A DNA stretch of 64,000 nucleotides, taken from contig JACTUA010000006.1 of the NCBI GenBank assembly GCA_015660865.1, positions 23,777-87,776 of the forward strand, given 5' to 3'. Below, one piece after another: positions 25,419 to 33,785 of this stretch (positions are counted from its first letter, which is position 1; the number at the start of each line of letters is the position of its first letter). The stretch comes from Methanomicrobiales archaeon. Lineage in GTDB: Archaea > Halobacteriota > Methanomicrobia > Methanomicrobiales > JACTUA01. A program made the translations under genes and the position numbers. The notes under the pieces were generated by a model. It did not search any database and had not been told where the DNA came from. It saw nothing but the letters and a program-made list of their open reading frames with translations.

Positions 25419-27052
25419 TGGAGGGGGAGTTCGAAAACATGGAAGGAATACCAGATATTTTGGGACAAGGAAAAGTCGTTGTTGAATTGACTCCTTCACT
25501 GGAACGCTTTACCGATCCAGAAAGTAGTGATAGTAATGCCTTGAAACAATATCTTCTGCAACTGCTGAATGATCTCATAGCGGATCTTAGGATTCCCGTA
25601 GAAATCTCATTACACGTAAAACTCGGTGACGACAAAAATAGGTTTGGTATAAACTCCTATCAGGTATCCGTTAACGATAGTAAATGCAGGTTACAACTCC
25701 CAACTATCTTGGGTCAAGATGTGCAAGCCAAAGAACTGGCCGGATCTATAGTAAAGGTCATTCATCAAAATCGCGATTTGTTCATCACGATACCATTAGC
25801 TGAGAAGATTCGGAAGGAGTGGTCATCTGTTAGTGGTGAAACGGATTTGATGGTTTGGCCAGAGAAAGGTTTTCCCGAATTTCTATCGGAGCTCGTTCGT
25901 CGTGGATTCAGGATTGATCGAGGGAAGGCAATTGTTCAGAAATCTAAAGATACGGGGCAAAATATATGGAGCGCTGAGGAATGTTTTGAAGAAGCGGTTT
26001 CCGGATTTGATACAACAATAAAAGTTTTCTTCAACCAGGAGGGTGCAAAAATACAGTCCCCAGCCGACAAAAACTCACTCGAAGAGATGTTTGACCTTAT
26101 GCAGGACGGCCTCTTTTATGAGTTAGGGATTATCCTTCCAGGGGTGAAGATCGATACTGATGAGAGCTTGGACGAGAATGAATTCAGAATACAACTGAAT
26201 GATCTCCGATCTCCACCCGATCAAGGTCCTGCACAAGATGAGTTTTTGGTGAATGATACATCTGATAGACTGTTCCTCTTAAATTTAACCGGCAAAAAGG
26301 CCGTGAATCCTGCAAATGGGACTGAAGGCGCTCTTGTTCAAGATAGAAATACAGCCTTAAAAATATGTGAAAAAGCAGGGTTGACTTCGTGGGGACCGGC
26401 CGGCTTTGTCATCCTTGCACTCAGTTCTAATGTCAGGAGAAATGCTGGTAACTTCCTGACAACTGAGATCCTCAAATTCAGTCTGGATCGGCTGAATGAG
26501 GCTTTTCCTGATCTTGTGGACACAACGCTGAAGCGTTTTGATGAAGTGATACTGACCCGGATTTTGAGAGATTTGTTAGATGAAGAGCTCTCCATCAGGG
26601 ATCTTCGAGGGATCCTCGAAGCGTTGCTAGAAGTCAGTGGTTCATCCATCGATGATCAGAGTAAAAATCTAGTGTCCTCCCCCCATATTCTCAGCTTATT
26701 GCGGAAATCCCTTGATCGATATATTTCAAATAAATGTAAAACCAGAGACAACACCTTGGTTGTATATCTTTTAGATAAACTGATAGAGAAGAGAATTATG
26801 CAGGAACGGTTATTGAACGATGAAGAACGTGATCGATTGATAAAAGCTTTCTTCGGCGAGTTTGGAGTTTTGCCTGTAGCATCCCAAAATCCAATTATCT
26901 TGACAACTTTAGGGGTTAGAAAAAAGCTCAAGAATCTAATTGAAAAAGAATTTCCCAGAATTTTTGTGTTGTGCTATCAGGAACTTGGGCCCGATTTAAA
27001 TATTCAACCGATCGCTCGAATTACATGGGACAGAAGAATTGGAGCTATGTAA
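25418..27052 (+). CDS. Second FlhA/SctV-like (FHIPEP) protein
   Basis: The 544-residue product is a second soluble FHIPEP-like protein. The N-terminal 195 residues begin with a strand-rich unit (GKVVVELTPSLERF) that I do not recognise. From about residue 230 it follows the FlhA/SctV cytosolic domain: YELGIILPGVKIDTDESLDE, ENEFRIQL, then RNAGNFLTTEILKFSLDRL, VILTRILRDLLDEELSIRDL with GILEALLE, ILSLLRKSLDRYISNK, and VRKKLKNLIEKEFPRIFVLC with YQEL. No membrane helices are present. The two FHIPEP proteins are diverged, so they may form a hetero-oligomeric ring. The first ATG overlaps the preceding stop. A second ATG at 25439 has GGAGGGGGAG upstream and may be the real start. Confidence 0.72.
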   Translation: MEGEFENMEGIPDILGQGKVVVELTPSLERFTDPESSDSNALKQYLLQLLNDLIADLRIPVEISLHVKLGDDKNRFGINSYQVSVNDSKCRLQLPTILGQDVQAKELAGSIVKVIHQNRDLFITIPLAEKIRKEWSSVSGETDLMVWPEKGFPEFLSELVRRGFRIDRGKAIVQKSKDTGQNIWSAEECFEEAVSGFDTTIKVFFNQEGAKIQSPADKNSLEEMFDLMQDGLFYELGIILPGVKIDTDESLDENEFRIQLNDLRSPPDQGPAQDEFLVNDTSDRLFLLNLTGKKAVNPANGTEGALVQDRNTALKICEKAGLTSWGPAGFVILALSSNVRRNAGNFLTTEILKFSLDRLNEAFPDLVDTTLKRFDEVILTRILRDLLDEELSIRDLRGILEALLEVSGSSIDDQSKNLVSSPHILSLLRKSLDRYISNKCKTRDNTLVVYLLDKLIEKRIMQERLLNDEERDRLIKAFFGEFGVLPVASQNPIILTTLGVRKKLKNLIEKEFPRIFVLCYQELGPDLNIQPIARITWDRRIGAM

Positions 27053-27520
27053 ATGGAAACAGCAGCCGCTCGTTATTTAGAGTTTATGGTAAATGACTAC
27101 TATAATCGCCTCATGGCTTTGCTGGATTTAGAAGATCTTAGCGACGAGGATTTGGAGACGCTCTACGCCCTTGGATACAACTTTTTCACCTACGGTAAAT
27201 ACCAAGCTGCCAAAGACATTTTCGTCCGTCTGACGGCCATTGCTCCCTACACAGCTTTCTATTGGCGTGCCCTTGGAGCGGTGAACCAACAGATGAAAAA
27301 CTACGCTGAAGCGATTGCTGCTTACAATATGGCCATCGCCAATGATGAGGCGGACATTGTAAGTTACGTTTATCGGGGTGAGTCGCAGATTCTGTCAGGG
27401 AACATTGAGGCAGCTTTAAAAGATTTCGAGAAGGTTTTAAAGATCGGAGCTAATGATTCACAGACAGAACCTTGGGTGAAGCGCGCTCATTTACTTATTA
27501 ATATACATAAACAATCCTAA
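27053..27520 (+). CDS. Small TPR protein resembling type III secretion chaperone SycD/LcrH
   Basis: The 155-residue product has a short helical N-terminus, then LSDEDLETLYALGYNFFTYG, KYQAAKDIFVRLTAIAPYTA, FYWRALGAVNQQMKNYAEAI and SYVYRGESQILSGNIEAALK. Three TPR units after an LSxxxLExLYxLxxNxxxxGKY opening is the layout of class II type III secretion chaperones such as SycD/LcrH/IpgC, and the length matches. In bacteria these chaperones hold translocators and present them to SctV. Finding such a protein directly after two SctV-like proteins argues that the chaperone-gate contact has been kept. Its ATG follows the previous stop codon immediately, so translation is coupled. A generic TPR protein is the alternative. 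Confidence 0.7.
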   Translation: METAAARYLEFMVNDYYNRLMALLDLEDLSDEDLETLYALGYNFFTYGKYQAAKDIFVRLTAIAPYTAFYWRALGAVNQQMKNYAEAIAAYNMAIANDEADIVSYVYRGESQILSGNIEAALKDFEKVLKIGANDSQTEPWVKRAHLLINIHKQS

Positions 27521-27565
27521 CGTTTGAGTATTATTCAGTTCAAATTGCTGAAAAAACACAATTTG

Positions 27566-27580
27566 GATTTAATTTTTTTA
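27566..27580 (+). terminator. Possible T-rich terminator of the CHAT operon
   Basis: A T-run (TTTAATTTTTTTA) lies about 50 bases after the last stop codon of the five-gene operon. Archaeal RNA polymerase terminates at such runs without a hairpin. An A-rich stretch follows directly, so the assignment is weak. Confidence 0.35.
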
Positions 27581-28268
27581 AAAAATTATAAAAATCTCGC
27601 CCTTCCTCTAATCTAAAAAAGAATAAAGTAAATCACCGACTGCAAAAAAAAGAACAGTCCACATTACCCTCAATCTGGAAAATACACAGCCAATTGTGTG
27701 TTATTTAAAAAAATGCATTACCACTTGAATTAGCAGGTGTTGGCACGGGTTGTTAATCCTGCCAGAGCTTAGCAGATTATCGTCATTATCACAGGATGAG
27801 ATCAGTTCTCACATTTATGATGGTAAGTCCCTCGGGAAGACCATAGGTTAATTCATCTGGAAAAACAGGTTTAGAATTATTTGATGTAGAGTAAAATATC
27901 ATCTCCGACACAGATAGTATCCGAGGAATGGGAAACTGATATTTCAAGAAAATCGAACATATTAGCCGAACTTCCTCCCCTATGAATCACCACGTATCGA
28001 TTAAAAATATAGAAAGTGTTGCAGAACCTGTCGAAACCTTTATGAATGATATTGGTTCTTTCTACCAAGTAGGGATTCCGGATAAAGGCGCTATTCAGCC
28101 ATACAGTTCAACCCATCTGGTTGGTCATTCAGTCATCCAGTGGGGTCTTATCAGGATTACCGGCCTCATAACTCTCATCACCCCCGGAATTCGAGCGGGA
28201 AGAATCTGATTATCCTTGGAGCCCGAGATCAACAGACATAAAAGTGGAACGAAGTGAGGTTGCTCGTT
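27581..28268. other. AT-rich right flank of the island
   Basis: About 690 bases without a supported gene. Short open frames occur on both strands around 27877-28209, but none has a recognisable motif. Composition rises back towards the genome level near 28200. A TATA-like ACATAAAAG at about 28235-28243 lies upstream of the calpain-like gene. No tRNA, integrase fragment or direct repeat marking an island end is visible. Confidence 0.4.
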
Positions 28269-29411
28269 ATGGACGTTGAAATCCGCCAGAATGTAGGTGT
28301 GAGAAACCCGTATGCCCTCATGGCCCTGAAGAGTTCATTGAAGAAGGGCTGGTGGAGGGCGAAGAGCCTTGAGGATGCGAAGAAAGATTTTCAGAAGAAG
28401 TTCAACAAGCCCTTCGAGAAACTCTTTGATCCTATCAACGACTCCCCTCTATACCATGGACTTCCCGGGGTATTCGGCACTGCTGTCCAAGCCCACGTTG
28501 GGGCAAAGACGGACTGTACAAATCTCCTCTCTGCATGGAAGAGAAGGGATGAATGGATCTACTACAATCCCACCCTGGACTGGTTTGATCCTATCCAGGG
28601 TTGCGTTGCGAACTGCTTCCTGATATCTGCCCTCTCCTCCCTTGCCTGGGTCTGTCCCGGCCTCATGCCCAGGGTTACAGGGAGGGACTCGAACAATGTC
28701 CCCTTCGACCAGTATAAATTCTACCCTTCCGGTGGCGCTCAACCCACCTCTGTCACGGTCACGGAGCAGCTCCCGGTGAATGCGAACGAAGAGCTGGTCT
28801 ATGCAACATCCTATACCCAGAACGAGATCTGGCCATCGGTATACGAGAAGGCGTATGCGAAATTCTGGGGATGCCCGGTCATAGATGGGGATGGAGACAA
28901 GCCGGACATCTCCCAGATGTGCTCCGGGAACCCCCTCACCGCCCTGGTCAATCTCACCGGCCTGGGAGCTGTTGCTCACCTTACTCAGGAGTTTAACTCG
29001 GGCAGTGATCTTTTCGTCGCTTTGAGCAGTCTCACCGAAGGGTCCAAGTGCAAATTCCCCATGGTCGGGTGGACCCACCCGACCGCTCCAGATGGGAGCG
29101 GCATCTCTTTTACAAGCGATCAGATCGTGGCGAACCATTCCTACTCCATCCTTGGAACCTATATCGATCCGGCAACGAGCAAGAAGTGTATCGTCCTCCG
29201 AAACCCCTTCGGCCCCAACATGGGAGACCCGAACGTTCCCGGAGTACTATCAGGGACCTGGACATACAACCTTGCCTACTTCAGACAGGGGGGGGTAAGA
29301 ATTACAATCCCGGTGAAAAGAACCCTTGATCTCACCTTAGCCGATGGAGTCTTTGCATTCGACTCAGATGAATTCATCAAATACTTCGAGGCCTTCGGGT
29401 ACGTCACATGA
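28269..29411 (+). CDS. Calpain-like (family C2) cysteine protease
   Basis: The 380-residue product carries the calpain catalytic triad in order. Cys116 lies in IQGCVANCFLISALSSLAWV, aligning with the family's QGxxGDCWLLAALASLA. His290 is in VANHSYSILGTYID, and Asn312 in IVLRNPFGPN. The oxyanion Gln is present, but the usual Gly-Asp before Cys is Ala-Asn and the following Trp is Phe. No signal peptide, EF-hand or C2 domain is seen, so it is probably cytoplasmic, or activated in an unknown way. I chose the ATG at 28269 with GTGAGGT upstream; the frame also opens five codons earlier with GTG. It lies 62 bases before a large surface-protein gene. Confidence 0.8.
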   Translation: MDVEIRQNVGVRNPYALMALKSSLKKGWWRAKSLEDAKKDFQKKFNKPFEKLFDPINDSPLYHGLPGVFGTAVQAHVGAKTDCTNLLSAWKRRDEWIYYNPTLDWFDPIQGCVANCFLISALSSLAWVCPGLMPRVTGRDSNNVPFDQYKFYPSGGAQPTSVTVTEQLPVNANEELVYATSYTQNEIWPSVYEKAYAKFWGCPVIDGDGDKPDISQMCSGNPLTALVNLTGLGAVAHLTQEFNSGSDLFVALSSLTEGSKCKFPMVGWTHPTAPDGSGISFTSDQIVANHSYSILGTYIDPATSKKCIVLRNPFGPNMGDPNVPGVLSGTWTYNLAYFRQGGVRITIPVKRTLDLTLADGVFAFDSDEFIKYFEAFGYVT

Positions 29412-29473
29412 GCATTTCCTGCTCTCCAGGAAAGACGAGAAGTGCCATGCTCATGCAACGAGGAGGACTGGAG

Positions 29474-32400
29474 GTGCATATCGCGCGCTTCATCCTCCTC
29501 TTTATTCTCTTATCTTTTGTTCTATTCTCTCCTTCAGAGGCGCATGAGTGCCTCATCACCGTCAATACCTCAGGATCGGATCAAATCGCACCTGCCATCT
29601 CCGGGGATCTCATCGCTTGGCAGGATTACCGCAATGGAAATCCCGATATCTATCTCTACGATATTGCCACCGGGAAAGAGACCCGGATAACCCAAGATTC
29701 TTTTGAGCATACCTTACCTGCCATCAGCGGATCCCTCGTTGCATGGGAAGAGAACCTTGGCATCGCATTCCTTCGGCTTCCCAACCTCGTCGAGGCTCCG
29801 CTGGCATCAAGCGGATTTACCCCGGCGACCTATGGTGACATGGTTGTCTGGGCCGACACTCGAGACGGAGATTCACATATTTACCTGTATAATACCACCG
29901 AAGGAGAGGAGGCCCCCATCACCAGCGAACCCGGTCTGCAGCAGATAAACCCGGCCGTCGGAGAATATGGCATTGTCTGGTTGAATACCTCAATAGACCC
30001 TGTCACTTATTTATACGGACCGGCCGATCTCTACTTCAATGCCACCCCTTCGGGTAGTGCACTTGGGTTCACCAACGGTTCCATCGTTACCGGGACAGCC
30101 AGCCCAATGTCTCCCCCGGCTATATCCAGGAATCGCATCGCGTGGGCTGATAACCGGAACGGGGTCTCCGAGATCTATCTCTATGATCTTACATCAGGGA
30201 TGGAGACGAAGATAACAGCGGATCAAGCAGAACAGATTGCCCCTTCCATCGACGGGACACGGGTCGCCTGGGTGAATACCTCTGACTCTGCAATATACCT
30301 CGGCCTGAACATGGCAGGCCTCGCCTCCCCCCGGTCGGTCATCGGTTCCGGGGGCGTGAACGACCTCCCGAGGATCTCCTCGGACCGGGTGGTATGGCAG
30401 AAGTATGCCGGAGGCCACTACGACATCTACCTCCATACCATCAACTCCCCGGAACCCTGTCCTGTTGCCACTTTTATGGCAAATGCAACCTCCGGTATGG
30501 CCCCCCTTGCGGTCCAGTTCAGTGACATCTCGGGAGACCCGAATACAACCCACTGGTCCTGGGAGTTCGGCGATGGGACCACCGCCGATGGGCAGAACCC
30601 GGTCCACACCTATGGGACCGATGGCACCTACTCCGTCTCTCTCACGGTGAGCAACATGGTGGGGAGGGATTACACCACAAGAACAGATTATATCAGGGTC
30701 GGGCCTGTCCCTATCGTATCCTTCTTGGCGAACCAGACCTATGGGATCGCACCTCTTCCCGTTCAGTTCACCGATACCTCGTCCGGAAATCCAACCAGCT
30801 GGTCGTGGGACTTCGGTGACGGGAATACCTCCTCGGCCCAGAATCCGATCTACACGTATCCGAAATGGGGAAACTACACCGTGAGCCTCGCTGCGACGAA
30901 TATCAACGGGACCGGCACGGCGAGCATGCCGGGTCTCATCCAGGTTCTCAACGGGACCAGCCTCACTGCAACCACGGCTATCGATGGACTCCAGGGCGCT
31001 ACTCTTGGCAGCAGGGATGTGGTCACCCTGGACACCACGGAGAATCCCGGTTATACTTTTGACCCGAACAGCCCCTCCTCCTTCTCCTTCACCCCTCCGG
31101 CTTCGAGCGGCTGGCAGAGGATCACCTTCTCCTCAACGGACGGGATCGGCTTTGCGAGAGATGCCAGCGGGAACATCACGGGAAACTATACTTCATGCAC
31201 CCTTGAGAGCCGGGAGATTGTCCCCACCACCTTCGGGACAGGCGTCGGAAACAACCTCCCCATATCCTACCAGCTCCAGCTCGCCACATACCCCCTCCTC
31301 GGCGAGGTGAATGCGACCATATGGGAGGGGGTGATGAATGCCGATAAATATCCATTCTGGCATACCCTCGTTACCACGAGCACGCAGTTCACGAGCATCA
31401 TGGCCACGGCATATACCCTTAATTTTACCACGAACATCACGGGTGCGACAGCGACCCTAAACCTCTCCGTAAGTTCGGATTGGGTTACAAGGAACGGAAA
31501 CCAGAACAACATCACCGTCATCCGGCTCGGCGATGATCTGGTGAACCAGACCCTGAACCCCTCCGCCACCTTCACCGATACCGCGAACAACCTCGATTAC
31601 TTTGTCATCCCATCACCGAACGGCCTCTCGAGGTTCGCCCTCGTCTCTGCCACAGGCTCCTCCAACCTGATCCAGATAGGGACCAGGCTTGCCACCCAGC
31701 TGATCCAAGGCTCGGGTATCGGGTATACCAGCGGCGGATCCTCCGGGGGGGAGGCCCCTCCCCAGGAGAAGCCCCCACAGCCGGCGAAGGCGCCGGCCGA
31801 ACGCCCGGCGGCGACATTTTACGGGGAGGGGAAAATCGACACCACCCCTGCAGGCATCGTCCGGGACCCTGTCATCATCACCTCCACTGACCATGGCGCA
31901 AGCCTCGCCATCGATGCAGGGACAGCGGCCTTTGACAGCATGCACGTGCCCCTTACCCTTGCCACCGCAAGGGCGGTCACAACCGGGTCGATCCCGGCGA
32001 TGCCCGGGGGGGCAGGCATCCAGTTCACGGGGATGGCGTATGATATCGGGCCTGACGGTGCCACCTTCAACCCGCCTGCCACCATCAGCTTCACCGTTCC
32101 AGACAACCTGTGGGACACGAACACTCAGTACGCTATCCGCAGCTACTCAACAAAGACCGGATCCTGGGATGGCATTTCCACGATGGCGGATCCCGGTACC
32201 CGGACCGTGAGCGGCCAGGTCTCCCACCTCTGCCTCTTCGGGCTCTTCACCGCTCCCCTGGCTGGTCCCGCAACCCCGGCTCCCCCCGTCAGGGCCTCAG
32301 CCGGACTGCCCCAAGCACAGCCAAAGCCCCTCCCGCGGACCCCCATGGGCACCTTCACCGGCTTGCTGGGATGGATCTATGCCGCTGCCATATCGAATAT

Positions 32401-32686
32401 TCCGGTCTCCTTCACCATCGTTCTCTCGGGCCTTGCTGCCATCTATGCCTCCACCCGGAGGGCATGGCTCTCCCGGAACCGGACATGGATCACCCTCTAC
32501 CTCATCAGCCTGACCGGCCTCCTCTGGGCGCTCTTCCTCGCCGCCTCTGATGGCCCGCCGTGGGAGTCGGCCTGGATCCTCATCACCGTCACCGGGCTGA
32601 ACCTTATCGTCCATATTCTCCGGTTCGATCGGATCGATCTCTCCTCCCGTGCCCGTCGCGGCTATGTCGAGATTGGACGCCGCTGA
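29474..32686 (+). CDS. Surface protein: beta-propeller, two PKD domains, C-terminal three-helix module
   Basis: The 1070-residue product starts with a signal peptide (MHIARFILLFILLSFVLF). It continues with a TolB-like propeller of repeated IxWxDxRxGxxxIYLYD units (to about residue 345), two PKD domains (WSWEFGDGTTADGQNPVHTY and WSWDFGDGNTSSAQNPIYTY), a long region rich in N-glycosylation sequons, a Pro-rich linker, and a domain starting ATFYGEGKIDTTPAGIVRD. The C-terminus has three hydrophobic helices ending GLNLIVHILRFDR. I prefer the GTG at 29474 because AGGAGG sits seven bases upstream and the signal peptide then starts the protein; the frame itself opens at 29408, overlapping the calpain-like gene. 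Its C-terminal 270 residues match the protein at 49002. Confidence 0.82.
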   Translation: MHIARFILLFILLSFVLFSPSEAHECLITVNTSGSDQIAPAISGDLIAWQDYRNGNPDIYLYDIATGKETRITQDSFEHTLPAISGSLVAWEENLGIAFLRLPNLVEAPLASSGFTPATYGDMVVWADTRDGDSHIYLYNTTEGEEAPITSEPGLQQINPAVGEYGIVWLNTSIDPVTYLYGPADLYFNATPSGSALGFTNGSIVTGTASPMSPPAISRNRIAWADNRNGVSEIYLYDLTSGMETKITADQAEQIAPSIDGTRVAWVNTSDSAIYLGLNMAGLASPRSVIGSGGVNDLPRISSDRVVWQKYAGGHYDIYLHTINSPEPCPVATFMANATSGMAPLAVQFSDISGDPNTTHWSWEFGDGTTADGQNPVHTYGTDGTYSVSLTVSNMVGRDYTTRTDYIRVGPVPIVSFLANQTYGIAPLPVQFTDTSSGNPTSWSWDFGDGNTSSAQNPIYTYPKWGNYTVSLAATNINGTGTASMPGLIQVLNGTSLTATTAIDGLQGATLGSRDVVTLDTTENPGYTFDPNSPSSFSFTPPASSGWQRITFSSTDGIGFARDASGNITGNYTSCTLESREIVPTTFGTGVGNNLPISYQLQLATYPLLGEVNATIWEGVMNADKYPFWHTLVTTSTQFTSIMATAYTLNFTTNITGATATLNLSVSSDWVTRNGNQNNITVIRLGDDLVNQTLNPSATFTDTANNLDYFVIPSPNGLSRFALVSATGSSNLIQIGTRLATQLIQGSGIGYTSGGSSGGEAPPQEKPPQPAKAPAERPAATFYGEGKIDTTPAGIVRDPVIITSTDHGASLAIDAGTAAFDSMHVPLTLATARAVTTGSIPAMPGGAGIQFTGMAYDIGPDGATFNPPATISFTVPDNLWDTNTQYAIRSYSTKTGSWDGISTMADPGTRTVSGQVSHLCLFGLFTAPLAGPATPAPPVRASAGLPQAQPKPLPRTPMGTFTGLLGWIYAAAISNIPVSFTIVLSGLAAIYASTRRAWLSRNRTWITLYLISLTGLLWALFLAASDGPPWESAWILITVTGLNLIVHILRFDRIDLSSRARRGYVEIGRR

Positions 32687-32803
32687 AGCATCGGGGAGGA
32701 AGACCCATCTCCGCACCGCGCAGAGGAACCCCCCGGGTTGCCCTGGATCTTAACACAACCTTAAAGACCACCTGCAGGGCAACCCACCGGTGGTAGCATC
32801 GCG

Positions 32804-33772
32804 ATGCCCCTCCCCTTCCTGATCCGGCGCCCTCCTGATATCACCTCGCTGCAGGAGGCGAAGGATACCCGGGGGCTCATCCGGCTCCTCACCCATCCCG
32901 ACCCTGATACCCAGTGGAAGGCGGCCGCGGCCCTGGGGACCCTCGGGGATCCCGCCCTCGAAGACCTCGTCAGGGGCCTCGATCACCCTGATGTGCGTGT
33001 GCGGCTCGGGATCCTCGAGGCTCTCGGGGAGATCGGGGATGCCAGGGCCGCCCGGCCCCTCCAGGTGATCCTTGCAGGGGACAAGAGCAGCGAGATCCGC
33101 TGGGCTGCCGCCCTCGCCCTGGGGAACCTGGGCGGTGCCGGCGCCATCCCCTCCCTGGTGAAGGCCCTCGGGGATCCGGACAAATACGTCCGGTTCGGTG
33201 CAGCCACAGCTCTCGGGAGGCTCGCATGGGAACCTGGCAGCGGCGAGGAGAGGGCCCTCTCCCTCATCGCGAGGCAGGAGTGGCCCCCCCTCCCGCCTCT
33301 GGGTTCGCAGGCTGTCGGGCCCCTGCTCCGGGCAACGCGGGACCGGGATCCCGCCATCCGCGCCCGGGCTGTCGAGATCCTCGGGGAGATTGGCGGACAG
33401 GGGGCAGGGGAGGCGTGCGGTCCCATTCTCAGGGACCCGGATGGCGAGGTCCGCTGGAGGGCGACCCTCGCATTCCCGAGGTGCGGTATCCCCCTGATGC
33501 ACCTCCCCATGGGCCTTGCCCGGCGGCCCAGGCCGGGGAAGAGCCCGGTGGTCGCAGCCTTCCTGAACCTCCTCTTCCTCGGCCTCGGATACAACTACCT
33601 GGGCAGGTGGTACGGGTTCCTCCTCTTCCAGCTGAACCTGACCGCGATCGTCCTCGCATCCCTCGTATGGGGCCCGCTCCTCCCCTACGCCGTCTCATAT
33701 ACCCTCTCGGCGCCCATCGCCGTGCAGACCTGGTACCAGGCACGGGGAATGCAGGAACAGGAGCCGGGATGA
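32804..33772 (+). CDS. HEAT-repeat protein with C-terminal TM2-like domain (copy 1)
   Basis: The 322-residue product has about six PBS-lyase-type HEAT repeats, for example DTQWKAAAALGTLGDPALED and VRLGILEALGEIGDARAARP, across residues 15-230. These form a solenoid for protein contacts. A Gly/Arg linker follows, then a C-terminal pair of hydrophobic helices beginning AAFLNLLFLGLGYNYLGRWY, whose FLGLGxxYLGR pattern resembles the TM2 domain. The solenoid therefore lies at the membrane. It is followed after 13 bases by a paralog of the same architecture. No catalytic residues are visible, so a scaffold role is an inference. Confidence 0.8.
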   Translation: MPLPFLIRRPPDITSLQEAKDTRGLIRLLTHPDPDTQWKAAAALGTLGDPALEDLVRGLDHPDVRVRLGILEALGEIGDARAARPLQVILAGDKSSEIRWAAALALGNLGGAGAIPSLVKALGDPDKYVRFGAATALGRLAWEPGSGEERALSLIARQEWPPLPPLGSQAVGPLLRATRDRDPAIRARAVEILGEIGGQGAGEACGPILRDPDGEVRWRATLAFPRCGIPLMHLPMGLARRPRPGKSPVVAAFLNLLFLGLGYNYLGRWYGFLLFQLNLTAIVLASLVWGPLLPYAVSYTLSAPIAVQTWYQARGMQEQEPG

Positions 33773-33785
33773 GGGAGGTACCTTC

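Noticed and set aside
20118..27520. A full type III secretion system or archaellum
   Set aside because: None of the membrane components (SctRSTU or the FlhA/SctV membrane half), the ATPase, or archaellum genes is present; only soluble FHIPEP-like and chaperone-like proteins are.
27877..28209. Short frames on both strands beside the island
   Set aside because: No motif, no ribosome binding site and overlapping on opposite strands; kept only as an empty region.
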